From the NCBI RefSeq assembly GCF_003076635.1, contig NZ_QDKG01000002.1, positions 124,001-188,000 of the forward strand: a stretch of DNA of 64,000 nt, written 5' to 3'. Below, piece after piece: positions 17,867 through 26,189 of this stretch. The position numbers and the translations under genes were made by a program. A model generated the notes under the pieces. It did not search any database, was not told the origin of the DNA, and was given only the letters and a program-made list of their open reading frames with translations. Origin of the DNA: Sphingobacterium corticibacter (GTDB lineage Bacteria > Bacteroidota > Bacteroidia > Sphingobacteriales > Sphingobacteriaceae). How positions within the stretch are numbered: the stretch's first letter is position 1; the number at the start of each line of letters is the position of its first letter.

Positions 17867-19285
17867 TTAATAAGCGTTTTCCTCCCCCTTGATCATATTG
17901 ATCGCAGTCATACACACAATCTTAAAATCAAGCATAGCTGACCAGTTTCTTAAGTATTCAATATCATACTCCACACGCTTAGCCATCAATGCTGGATCTT
18001 TAGTTTCTCCTCTAAAACCATTGACCTGAGCCCAACCGGTAATTCCTGGTTTTACGAAATGACGAACCATATAATGTTGGATCAATTGACTGTAATGCTC
18101 TGTGTGCGATAGCATATGCGGTCGCGGACCAACAACACTCATTTGACCTAGAAATACGTTGATAAATTGTGGAAACTCGTCCAAATTAGTTTTTCGTAGA
18201 AATTGGCCTATTGGTGTAATGCGTTTGTCACCTTTGCTTGCCTGTTGCGCATTGGATTGCTTATTGACTACCATGCTGCGGAATTTGTAACAGCCAAAAG
18301 CACGGTTATTCCTGCCGGAACGTGGTTGCTTAAAGAAAATAGGACCAGGACTTTGTATTTTGATGATCAAACCAAAAAGAGGTATCATCCAGCTTAGAAT
18401 AAAGATAATGACCATGCTACTAATGAATAAGTCGATCAAACGCTTTTTAAACCGATTTTCCATCGTAGACATGGGCTCCTCATGCGATTTGAGCACCGGC
18501 AGATCAAACTTCAACGTCGTATTTTCACTACCATTGTAGGTAATCCGTGCACTAATCGCTGGAACGAAGTTCAATTGAACACACTGAAAATCGGCCGCTA
18601 CAATAAGATCTTCGCTATAAGCGCTAACCTCAGGTGTGGTTACTAGAAAGACATCGTGAATACCGTCTCTGGATACGGTTTCGAAATACTCCTTAAAGCG
18701 CTGTAGCGTCTTTTCTTTATTATCCAGCGCATCTTGATCTTTGTAACCGATCGTATTGATACTGTAGAAATCTCCTTGTTTTTCAAAATATTCGGCAACA
18801 GGTGCCAAATGATCCCCATGACCAATGATCGCGACGCGCTTGGACCAATTAAATCGCTTGGCAAACGCAGGGTATATATAAGTCATGAAAAAGCGAGATA
18901 CTATAAAATACGTGGCCAAACCAACTGAAAGGATAGCAACAAATGGCCAAGCATGGGCCAATTGAAAACCTGACATCACACAGATACCAAAAGATATAAT
19001 CAAACCTGTTCCGCCACGAAGTGTGGCGCGGAACATATTTTCGAGACGTTCCATCGAAATATCACGATACAGATGCGACAGAAGTGCTGCTAAGACTGCT
19101 AAAAGATTATACATCATCCAAAGTGACTGAAAAGCGGATGACGACTTGTCGATGTATTTTATCAAATTCAACTCTAACGCTAAATCAAAAGCTAAGAGAA
19201 AGGCTAAATTCACACAAATAAAATCCGTTGCTATCCAAAAGGCTCGCAAGTATACTAATACTCGATTTTGCACGTACCTAAACAT
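17867..19285 (-). CDS. Undecaprenyl-phosphate sugar-phosphate transferase (WcaJ-like)
   Basis: A 472-residue polyprenyl-phosphate hexose-1-phosphate transferase. Four N-terminal membrane segments and a CoA-binding-like domain (RVAIIGHGDHLAPVAEYF) precede a membrane helix and the catalytic PF02397 domain. That domain has KRLIDLFISS, SPGPIFFKQPRSGRN, CYKFRSM, TNLDEFPQFINVFLGQMSVVGPRPH and the C-terminal KPGITGWAQVNG. It starts repeat-unit assembly by putting probably glucose-1-phosphate on undecaprenyl phosphate. As first gene of cluster A it lies behind a predicted promoter and a 200-nt leader. Confidence 0.92.
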   Translation of the reverse strand: MFRYVQNRVLVYLRAFWIATDFICVNLAFLLAFDLALELNLIKYIDKSSSAFQSLWMMYNLLAVLAALLSHLYRDISMERLENMFRATLRGGTGLIISFGICVMSGFQLAHAWPFVAILSVGLATYFIVSRFFMTYIYPAFAKRFNWSKRVAIIGHGDHLAPVAEYFEKQGDFYSINTIGYKDQDALDNKEKTLQRFKEYFETVSRDGIHDVFLVTTPEVSAYSEDLIVAADFQCVQLNFVPAISARITYNGSENTTLKFDLPVLKSHEEPMSTMENRFKKRLIDLFISSMVIIFILSWMIPLFGLIIKIQSPGPIFFKQPRSGRNNRAFGCYKFRSMVVNKQSNAQQASKGDKRITPIGQFLRKTNLDEFPQFINVFLGQMSVVGPRPHMLSHTEHYSQLIQHYMVRHFVKPGITGWAQVNGFRGETKDPALMAKRVEYDIEYLRNWSAMLDFKIVCMTAINMIKGEENAY

Positions 19286-19334
19286 AGTTTTTCATGAGTT
19301 AGTGGATAATTCTGTAAAAACTCCTTAATATTTG

Positions 19335-19390
19335 GAATAGATTTTTGTGAATCTCTTCTCCCTGGAAGGCAATACACAAAAAATCTATTC
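19335..19390 (-). promoter_or_regulatory. Long inverted repeat in the 5' leader of cluster A
   Basis: The arms at 19335-19349 and 19375-19390 are complementary over 15 bases with one bulged base; the loop is 25 nt. The hairpin sits about 50 nt before the ATG of the priming transferase and inside the transcript predicted from the promoter at 19490. The stem is AT-rich and no U tract follows directly, so it may be an antitermination, stability or protein-binding element rather than a terminator. Confidence 0.55.
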
Positions 19391-19489
19391 AGTAATCGAA
19401 CTCAACACTTTTTTGAAACTTTAAACACATCAAAAAATCTTCGTAAATAGTTTTACGGACTTGCCGAATCCTAATTTTCGATTACTCGC

Positions 19490-19520
19490 CAAAGATACAT
19501 GCAGATTTCGCTTGAAACAA
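19490..19520 (-). promoter_or_regulatory. Predicted Bacteroidota-type promoter of cluster A
   Basis: On the minus strand TATCTTTG (19497-19490) matches the Bacteroidota -7 consensus TAnnTTTG at every fixed position. A TTG lies 20 nt upstream (19520-19518) at the place of the -33 element. Transcription would start near 19483, giving a leader of about 200 nt before the WcaJ-like gene that contains the 19335-19390 hairpin. Confidence 0.55.
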
Positions 19521-19537
19521 CGATTCAGCACGCCTCA

Positions 19538-19630
19538 GGGGTAGACAAATAAGGGACAATTGGAAAAATACGACGTCAGGAGCTCTGAGAGCAGCATTTA
19601 TAAATGCCATGTCCACCCTTTGTCCACCCC
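19538..19630. promoter_or_regulatory. Candidate operator region: GGTGGACA-type repeats and two palindromes
   Basis: Immediately upstream of the cluster A promoter lie a direct pair GGGGTAGACAAAT/AAGGGACAAT (19538-19560, plus strand) and an opposed pair GGGGTGGACAAA/GGGTGGACAT (19630-19609, minus strand). Between them are an 11-bp dyad GCTCTGAGAGC (19582-19592) and a perfect 14-bp palindrome GCATTTATAAATGC (19594-19607). The same GGTGGACA word is repeated at the cluster B promoter. The regulator is unknown. The remaining DNA between 19391 and 19730 shows nothing else I can name. Confidence 0.5.
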
Positions 19631-19730
19631 ACGACATGTTAACAAAAACACAAAATTATACACGCTATTTTAACAATAACGTAACGTAAGGCCGTAAAAT
19701 TTAAAATTTTTGATGTTATAACAACTATGC

Positions 19731-21449
19731 TTATTCGGAAGGATCTTCCATTTTCTTTTTGAGACGCTGCTTTCCTTTCTTAACACCATCCATTGAGATA
19801 CCTAATAGGGAGGACATTCCCATATTGCTGTACTTCAATTTCATTAATGCAAGTAGTCTCAAATCTCCTTCGGTAAGTCGGGGATACTTTGCCTTTTTCT
19901 TCTTCAAATAATCGGGAAAAACTTGATCAAAGGTGAGCTTGAATTTTGTCCACCGATCATCAGTCATAATTGGTTCTTTCAATAATTCATCCAGTACCTC
20001 AACGGAACGAACTTTTATATCCGTATTTTCTTTACCCAACTTCTCTAAGTCATTCTGAAGTCCTGCAATCAGCGAGGTGCTTTCTTTCGATTTCTCATCG
20101 GCTTCTTTCCATGAATTTGTTATTTTCTCCAGTTCCTTATTCAATACTTCGCGCTCCAGTGCGTAGGTCAACTGTTCCTTCTCCAACATGGTGGATTTAA
20201 TTTTATGCCTATTTTTACTTCTATTGAGGAGTAGGATAACAATTATCAAAACGGAGGTGAGGAGGAGTCCAAATGCTAGTTCCAAAAGTAGAGACGTTTT
20301 TCTCTCTTCATGCGCTGCCGCAATAGAACGTTGAAAGTCGTCGGATTGCCACTGCCAGTATGCGCGCTGCAATTCATCATAACGTTCGGTAGCGCGCAAA
20401 CTATCGTCGTAATGTACGTATTGCTTCAGATATAGCAACTCATCTGCCTGATAGCCTTTGATGCTTGCGATCTCAGAGCGCAATTTGGCAATTCTTGTTT
20501 TAATGGGCAGGAAGAATGGTTTGGATTTGACATACACTTCGCTACGCGTAAGATATCCCTCGGCCTCTTGCCAACCGCCTACATCAATCAACACATCTGC
20601 TAGCTTGATCATTGATCGCATCGCATCTAAATGCTCGCTATACTTGACCGATAAACGTACATTTTCTTTCAGTAAACGTATGGCTTTATAAGGATTTCCT
20701 TTTTGCTCTTCAATAGAAGCGAGGTTACCAAATATAATTCCCATCCATAGGCTGTCTTGATTGCGTTCGGCGATGCCGAGTGCGCGTTGAAAATGCACGA
20801 CAGCCTGACCCAGCAGTTGTTGCTTCTCGCTATACACGCCCATGGAATTAACCATGCTAATATGTAATGCTGTACCATCCTTACAATAAGGAAGACCTTC
20901 TTGTAAAAGGTTGATAGCACCAGAATAATTGCCGATATATCCGTAAAAAGAGGAAATCTGATGTATATGCCGACTGAATAAGGGCACTGCTTTGTAATCA
21001 ACTTGTCCAATTAATTCGCCCGCTTGCAGAAAGTAAGGAATAGCTGCCTCTAACTCTCGATATACAAAATAGTAATATCCTTGCCTGATAAGTACAATGA
21101 GACGAAGTTCATCATTTTGAATACGTTTGGCAGAAGATAAGGCTTTCTTATAGCAAAGGTCTGATCTCGGATTAACCTTATCACTCAATTTAGAGTAATA
21201 ATCAGCGGCCAACAAATCGTGGATAATTTCTAGTTCAGCACTTTTCTTTGCTTTTGCTGTTTGCAGTAGTTCATTTAAGTGATCAACGACCACAGTACTA
21301 TCTTTAGATCTAAAATTCTGATCCATTAAAATAGTTTCTAGAGAAGATACGCTACCTACGCTATTAGATTTATTCGAGAAGGATCTATGTTGGGCTTGCA
21401 CGATCGCATGGCACAACAAGAAAGCTATCACGCAAAGTAAACGAGACAT
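19731..21449 (-). CDS. TPR-repeat regulator with C-terminal HTH
   Basis: A 572-residue protein. The ATG at 21449 gives a signal peptide (MSRLLCVIAFLLCHAIVQAQ); the codon at 21470 is TTG. About six TPR-like helical pairs follow (for example AVVHFQRALGIAERNQDSLWMGIIFGN), then one membrane segment (LLTSVLIIVILLL), a coiled coil and a C-terminal LuxR-like helix-turn-helix (LTEGDLRLLALMKLKYSNMG, ISMDGVKKGKQRLKKK). Such membrane-anchored TPR-HTH proteins are common in Bacteroidota and are thought to sense a periplasmic signal. Its position between both polysaccharide clusters makes it the local candidate regulator. Confidence 0.8.
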   Translation of the reverse strand: MSRLLCVIAFLLCHAIVQAQHRSFSNKSNSVGSVSSLETILMDQNFRSKDSTVVVDHLNELLQTAKAKKSAELEIIHDLLAADYYSKLSDKVNPRSDLCYKKALSSAKRIQNDELRLIVLIRQGYYYFVYRELEAAIPYFLQAGELIGQVDYKAVPLFSRHIHQISSFYGYIGNYSGAINLLQEGLPYCKDGTALHISMVNSMGVYSEKQQLLGQAVVHFQRALGIAERNQDSLWMGIIFGNLASIEEQKGNPYKAIRLLKENVRLSVKYSEHLDAMRSMIKLADVLIDVGGWQEAEGYLTRSEVYVKSKPFFLPIKTRIAKLRSEIASIKGYQADELLYLKQYVHYDDSLRATERYDELQRAYWQWQSDDFQRSIAAAHEERKTSLLLELAFGLLLTSVLIIVILLLNRSKNRHKIKSTMLEKEQLTYALEREVLNKELEKITNSWKEADEKSKESTSLIAGLQNDLEKLGKENTDIKVRSVEVLDELLKEPIMTDDRWTKFKLTFDQVFPDYLKKKKAKYPRLTEGDLRLLALMKLKYSNMGMSSLLGISMDGVKKGKQRLKKKMEDPSE

Positions 21450-21586
21450 GGATAGAGCTAATCTTTTCAAAGGTTGACACTACAATGATACCGATTGTGA
21501 ATCGAAAATCAAATAGTTGCCACAAAGTATTCGAAAAGCTTTTTTAAAGGAATTTTTGGATGATTTACTTTTAATAGAGGATCAAA

Positions 21587-23563
21587 CTATGCCGATCTCT
21601 CCGTATTGGCCAAATAGTCTGGAGTGTCAGTGTCCAAAACTGCAAATGCTGAGTTTTGTGACTTAAATTCGGGTACAATTTCTTTCATTTTAGAGACCAA
21701 CTCATGATTACAATAATTTACACGCATAGATTGAGTATATTGGCACAAATCATTGATCTGAATATATCGCTGCGCAAGATCATCTGTATTCACTTTAGCG
21801 ATCATAATCTTTTCATGGTATGTCTTGATGGTATTCTCACCATTTGCCAGCAGTTCCTCGTAGACTTTCTCTCCCGGTCGTAGGCCAACAATCTTGATAT
21901 CAATATCAACAGGATATTGAAGTCCTTTGAGGGCAATCATTTTTTTTGCCAACTCCATGATACGAACTGGCCGCCCCATATCAAACACAAATACTTCTCC
22001 TCCCTTACCCATTACAGCAGCTTCTTGAACCAATTGACAAGCTTCTGGGATGGTCATAAAATATCGAGTGATCTCAGGGTGTGTAATAGTAAGGGGACCG
22101 CCTTCCTTTATCTGCTTCTCAAAAAGTGGTATAACCGAACCATTTGAGCCTAGCACATTACCAAATCTTGTGACAATAAAAGAGGTTTTAGAAGCCCTAT
22201 TTAATGCTGCCACAAAAATTTCCGCGATGCGCTTTGTCGCTCCCATAACATTCGTAGGATTAACAGCCTTGTCGGTAGAAATCATCACAAACTTTTCGAC
22301 CATATATTTATCAGCTAGCCGAGCAATCACGCTAGTCCCGACGACATTTGTCCACACGGCCTCGTAAGGATTATCTTCCATTAAAGGTACGTGTTTATAG
22401 GCTGCCGCGTGAAATATCAAGTCTGGACGCTCCCTCTCAAAAAGGGCGTCCATAAAAATGGTATCTCTAACATCACCTACCACCGGATTCATCCTTTTAG
22501 AATCAAGAATGCATTTGAGCTCTTGTTGAATATCATACAAGGCCGACTCAGCTTGATCTACAATAATTAGCTTTTTACAGTTTGATCGCGCTATTTGCCG
22601 CACTAATTCGGAACCTATTGAACCTGCGCCACCAGTCACTAGTATTGTCTTATCGCGCAACGCTTCCGATACAATCGGATTCTCAATATTGATAGTCTTT
22701 CTACCCAGCAAATCCTCGATCTTCAAAGTTCGGATATGCTGTGCCGCAACGGCGCCTTCTATATATTTGGATGAAGGTGGAATAACCTTAATTTTCAAGG
22801 GAAGTTTTTCTGCTACACTAGAAATCCGACTCAGTCGTTCAGGATCTACATCATCAATAGCTATAATAAGTTCCTGCGCACCACCAACCTGCTCTAATAA
22901 AGCCCAATTTAACTGACTTAATGGGCGAACGATGACACCATTAATGTGTTTTCCAATTCGATTAGGATTATCGTCAACAATAGCCACTACACGATATCTA
23001 TTTCTCGAGCCCAAATGCAAAAGATTATAGGTATTGTGCCCCATATTGCCTGCACCGAACAAGATAACGGCGATAGCATTATCCTTATTATACCAAAACA
23101 ATTGATGAAATAATTCTCTATACAACAACCGCAGACCACTCATGGCTATACCTACCATCATACCATGAACAAATAGTTGCGTATGAGAAAAATGAAAAAT
23201 GTTGTGCTTTATAGAGAATGGAGCAGCATGATCAAAAAACAATAAATCGACACTATAGGCCGACACGAAAAGGATAAGCAAGGAGAGCAATATACTATTC
23301 CCTATCAAAAACAAGTCATTTAAACTCGTTCTCCTGATGATCCCTTTAAACGGTTTGTACACTAAAAAAGAAAAAGCGTATACGAGCGAAACCAGACCTC
23401 CTTGTCTGAGCATTGTACTCACATTTATCTCACCAAGCACACGCATAATTAGAAGATAGCTCAAACAGAAGCAACACCAAACTACGAAAAAATCAATTAA
23501 TAACACCAACCACCGGGGTCCGTGCATTAGCAATTTTGATTTTAAAATTGGGCTTATAAACAT
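21587..23563 (-). CDS. UDP-N-acetylhexosamine 4,6-dehydratase (WbpM/CapD/PglF-like)
   Basis: A 658-residue membrane enzyme. Four N-terminal membrane helices are followed by a CoA-binding-like Rossmann domain (AVILFGAGNMGHNTYNLL) and the large SDR domain: ILVTGGAGSIGSELVRQIA near residue 310, VGDVRD, FHAAAYKHVPLMEDNP, MISTDKAVNPTNVMGATKR and TRFGNVLGSNGSVIPLF. In this family the SDR tyrosine is replaced by the methionine of the NVMGATK segment, as seen here. It converts UDP-GlcNAc to the 4-keto-6-deoxy sugar. It ends the WbpV-WbpL-FdtA-WbpM-like cassette. Confidence 0.9.
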   Translation of the reverse strand: MFISPILKSKLLMHGPRWLVLLIDFFVVWCCFCLSYLLIMRVLGEINVSTMLRQGGLVSLVYAFSFLVYKPFKGIIRRTSLNDLFLIGNSILLSLLILFVSAYSVDLLFFDHAAPFSIKHNIFHFSHTQLFVHGMMVGIAMSGLRLLYRELFHQLFWYNKDNAIAVILFGAGNMGHNTYNLLHLGSRNRYRVVAIVDDNPNRIGKHINGVIVRPLSQLNWALLEQVGGAQELIIAIDDVDPERLSRISSVAEKLPLKIKVIPPSSKYIEGAVAAQHIRTLKIEDLLGRKTINIENPIVSEALRDKTILVTGGAGSIGSELVRQIARSNCKKLIIVDQAESALYDIQQELKCILDSKRMNPVVGDVRDTIFMDALFERERPDLIFHAAAYKHVPLMEDNPYEAVWTNVVGTSVIARLADKYMVEKFVMISTDKAVNPTNVMGATKRIAEIFVAALNRASKTSFIVTRFGNVLGSNGSVIPLFEKQIKEGGPLTITHPEITRYFMTIPEACQLVQEAAVMGKGGEVFVFDMGRPVRIMELAKKMIALKGLQYPVDIDIKIVGLRPGEKVYEELLANGENTIKTYHEKIMIAKVNTDDLAQRYIQINDLCQYTQSMRVNYCNHELVSKMKEIVPEFKSQNSAFAVLDTDTPDYLANTERSA

Positions 23564-23690
23564 CGCATTCTACTACCGAATATTTTCACTCATCAGATCA
23601 AATAATGAGCAATAAAGTTGTAAAGATAAGAAAATAACCAAACAAGATCTGGCAAAATACCGTGAACAGGCTTGATTGCGGTTGTGAAAT

Positions 23691-24116
23691 TTAAATAAAG
23701 TAATCAGATGGCCACAGATGGTCATCCAAAGCAGCGTGCTCTACTCCATAATCAGCAAAAACCAATAGCTCTGAATTATTCTCCTTGGACTGAAAAGCTG
23801 TAGCATACCCTGCCGGAACATGCAAAACTTGACCTTCAGAAGCTGTCAATAAAAACTGCTCAATGGGCAAATTAGCCGAGGGATTATTCCAGTTGTCGAT
23901 CTTGACTAAACGAGCCGAAAAGACACCTGATATGGCATAGAACCAACGTTGTTCGATCTTATGCCCGCGCCAACCGCGGATCAGTTCAAGGTTTGCATTT
24001 TGAATAAGGTAAAACCGCTTCACCTCTGTCATGTCAAAGGCATTGACAAAACGAATTTGCCCACGTGCGTCTTTCGCAACTCCGCCTGGAATAAAGCTGT
24101 AATCTGAATTTTGCAT
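23691..24116 (-). CDS. WxcM-like/FdtA-type sugar 3,4-ketoisomerase
   Basis: A 141-residue single-domain cupin. RFVNAFDMTEVKRFYLIQN, RGWRGHKIEQRWFYAISG and LHVPAGYATAFQSKE are the conserved blocks of the FdtA/QdtA/WxcM-like family, including the histidine in the RGHK block. Family members move a keto group from C4 to C3 on a nucleotide-activated 6-deoxysugar. It is translated from an ATG at 24116 (24119 is a GTG) and starts just after the stop of the WecA-like gene. The nearest substrate source is the dehydratase downstream, which makes a UDP-sugar and not the dTDP-sugar used by FdtA; the true substrate is open. Confidence 0.75.
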   Translation of the reverse strand: MQNSDYSFIPGGVAKDARGQIRFVNAFDMTEVKRFYLIQNANLELIRGWRGHKIEQRWFYAISGVFSARLVKIDNWNNPSANLPIEQFLLTASEGQVLHVPAGYATAFQSKENNSELLVFADYGVEHAALDDHLWPSDYFI

Positions 24117-24118
24117 CA

Positions 24119-25093
24119 CTAACTTGTCTGCTGGTTACTTCGAATGTGTTTTTTTAATATAGATTCCTTCAGAAGGAGATAAACTATACTGAGTACTAAT
24201 AATGAAACAACTGAAAACAAAATTTGTGCTTTAACATCAAAATTAGTTGCGTAAATAACTAGCATGCCGAAAACAAACTGAAGAATACCATATATCGCCG
24301 AAACTAGAAGCTTAGGTACACCTGCTTCATTAGCCAAATATTGATATAAATGTGATCGATGGGCTTGAAATATGTTTTCCTTTAGATAGAGCCTTCGGAC
24401 GATTGTCCATACAGCGTCAATACCGTAAATCCCAAGGAATAGAATATAAAGAAAGTTTCCAGTCTGCAAGATCAACTTCGCCAGCGCAAACATCAGTATG
24501 AAAGCAATCGCGACCGAACCGACATCTCCTGCAAAGCATTTGGCTTTTTTACGGAAATTGAAGAACGCAAAGGCAAGTACACCAAGCATTGTATAAGATA
24601 GGAGATCTGGATCAATGAAGCCTACCGTACTGTTGACCAGCATCAGAAGCCCACCCACCGCTAAGCTATATGCGGCTGTAATACCGTTGATACCATCCAT
24701 AAAATTATACGCATTGATAACTCCAACGACCAGCACGAACGTTGAAAGTAGGTAAAACCAAGGCATCGCAAACAAATCTAACTCATACGACATCAATAGA
24801 ACTGACAGGAAATGGATTAATAGACGAAGTTTGTTTGAAAGTGTCAATAAATCGTCCGCAAAAGAAACGACCGTCATCAAGGTTAATCCAAGAAAAAACC
24901 ACGGATAAGAAAAGCCTGATACGATAAAGTAGATCAGAGCCGCAAAGTAAAACACGATACCTCCGCCGCGTAAGGTTATTTCTGTATGCGACGACCTTTC
25001 ATTGGGCTTGTCAATAATATTGAAATGATCCGCAATACGAAAATAGAATAATTCAAATAGGATGAATGCAGCTAATAGCAGAATGTAATGCAT
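24119..25093 (-). CDS. WecA/WbpL-like undecaprenyl-phosphate HexNAc-1-phosphate transferase
   Basis: A 324-residue MraY/WecA-family integral membrane enzyme with about ten helices. Family motifs are DKPNERSSHTEITLRGGG near residue 33, SFADDLLTLSNKLRLLIHF, NAYNFMDGINGIT near residue 127 and CFAGDVGSVAIAF, followed by the basic HRSHLYQYL loop. It transfers a HexNAc-1-phosphate to undecaprenyl phosphate. It is the second priming transferase of the window and of a different superfamily from the WcaJ-like one. Flanked by a WbpV-like reductase and a WbpM-like dehydratase, it probably uses a 6-deoxy-HexNAc donor. Confidence 0.88.
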   Translation of the reverse strand: MHYILLLAAFILFELFYFRIADHFNIIDKPNERSSHTEITLRGGGIVFYFAALIYFIVSGFSYPWFFLGLTLMTVVSFADDLLTLSNKLRLLIHFLSVLLMSYELDLFAMPWFYLLSTFVLVVGVINAYNFMDGINGITAAYSLAVGGLLMLVNSTVGFIDPDLLSYTMLGVLAFAFFNFRKKAKCFAGDVGSVAIAFILMFALAKLILQTGNFLYILFLGIYGIDAVWTIVRRLYLKENIFQAHRSHLYQYLANEAGVPKLLVSAIYGILQFVFGMLVIYATNFDVKAQILFSVVSLLVLSIVYLLLKESILKKHIRSNQQTS

Positions 25094-25126
25094 GTTAGAT
25101 TATGGTATTTAGCGAAAATAGCAGAA

Positions 25127-26050
25127 TTACCTCTTATTAACTACAAATGATTGGATTGTTTTTTCCATACCTTCTCGAGCCGTAAGCGGAAGTTTATCTA
25201 TGCCTAAGGCGTCTTTTATTTTTTGATTGGAGACTAATAGTGTGCTAGTCATCTTCTTAAGTCGATTTGTGTTTAAAGGCACGAAGGAAAAGTAATCCCC
25301 ACTTTTAGCAACAAGTTTAATGAGCCATTTTGGTATATCCATTTTGATTGAGCTCTTTTCAGTTACCAACTTGATAATATCTATAATTTCATTCGTAGCC
25401 ATTGGCTCATCATCAGCCACATGATAAATACCAGATTCCAACAGATCTGATTTTTCGATAATCTGCTCGATTAAATAGCAAAGATTTGTAATAGAAATAA
25501 AAGAACGTCGGTTATTAAACTTAGAAAGTGGGTATGGCAATCCTTTCGACACGAATTTGTACAAAAGACCCAAATTACCCTTGTCGCCAGGCCCATGAAT
25601 CATGGGAGGGCGAAGAATTATCAGTTTTTTACCCTCGGGCACCTCTTGGGCTAAAAGCCATTTTTCAGCCTCTCGTTTAGATTGCCCATACCAAGATACT
25701 GGTCGGCAATCATTTTCTTCGCCTAGTGCTTTCTCAGACTCAAACTCCTCGATTGCCGCTAATGAACTTATGTGAATGAAAAGAGTGGCATTACTTGAGC
25801 AGAAAACGCGAAAAATATCTTGTGTTAAGTTTAAGTTAGTATGAAAATAGTCATTTTCTGTTGCACGGCGATCATGGTCGTGCGCCTTACCCACAAGATT
25901 AATAATGACATCTCCGTCATCAATCAGCTGAGATTTCCATGTATCATTTTCTCGAAGGGATATACCGTAAACATCAGCATCATGAAGTGACAAATATCTA
26001 CCTAAATGTCTCCCTACGAACCCAGATGCTCCTAGAATTTTAATTTGCAT
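25127..26050 (-). CDS. NAD-dependent epimerase/reductase (WbpV-like)
   Basis: A 307-residue SDR. IKILGASGFVGRHLGRYLS binds the cofactor, DVIINLVGKAHDH and FIHISSLAAIEEF follow, and YGQSKREAEKW is the YxxxK site. The ATG at 26050 (MQIKILG) is chosen since the fold starts there; 26056 and 26089 are longer options. Its sequence and order before WbpL-like and WbpM-like genes match the Pseudomonas aeruginosa wbpV-wbpL-wbpM cassette, where WbpV reduces UDP-4-keto-6-deoxy-HexNAc to UDP-QuiNAc or a related sugar. The exact stereochemistry is not readable. Confidence 0.75.
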   Translation of the reverse strand: MQIKILGASGFVGRHLGRYLSLHDADVYGISLRENDTWKSQLIDDGDVIINLVGKAHDHDRRATENDYFHTNLNLTQDIFRVFCSSNATLFIHISSLAAIEEFESEKALGEENDCRPVSWYGQSKREAEKWLLAQEVPEGKKLIILRPPMIHGPGDKGNLGLLYKFVSKGLPYPLSKFNNRRSFISITNLCYLIEQIIEKSDLLESGIYHVADDEPMATNEIIDIIKLVTEKSSIKMDIPKWLIKLVAKSGDYFSFVPLNTNRLKKMTSTLLVSNQKIKDALGIDKLPLTAREGMEKTIQSFVVNKR

Positions 26051-26189
26051 AAACATTGGTAAGTTATCTAAATTATTGAGATAGTACAAACAGTCTTCTT
26101 ATAAAAAAAAGTTTAAAAAATTAACAAAAAAAATATTTTACAAAATGAGAATAACAGAAAAAATGAATTATAATTGCAAAAAAATAAAA

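Noticed and set aside
19944-19954. TTTGTCCACC match to the repeat motif inside the TPR-HTH gene
   Set aside because: It is a single copy in coding sequence encoding a conserved-looking DDRWTKF segment, with no promoter nearby; likely chance.
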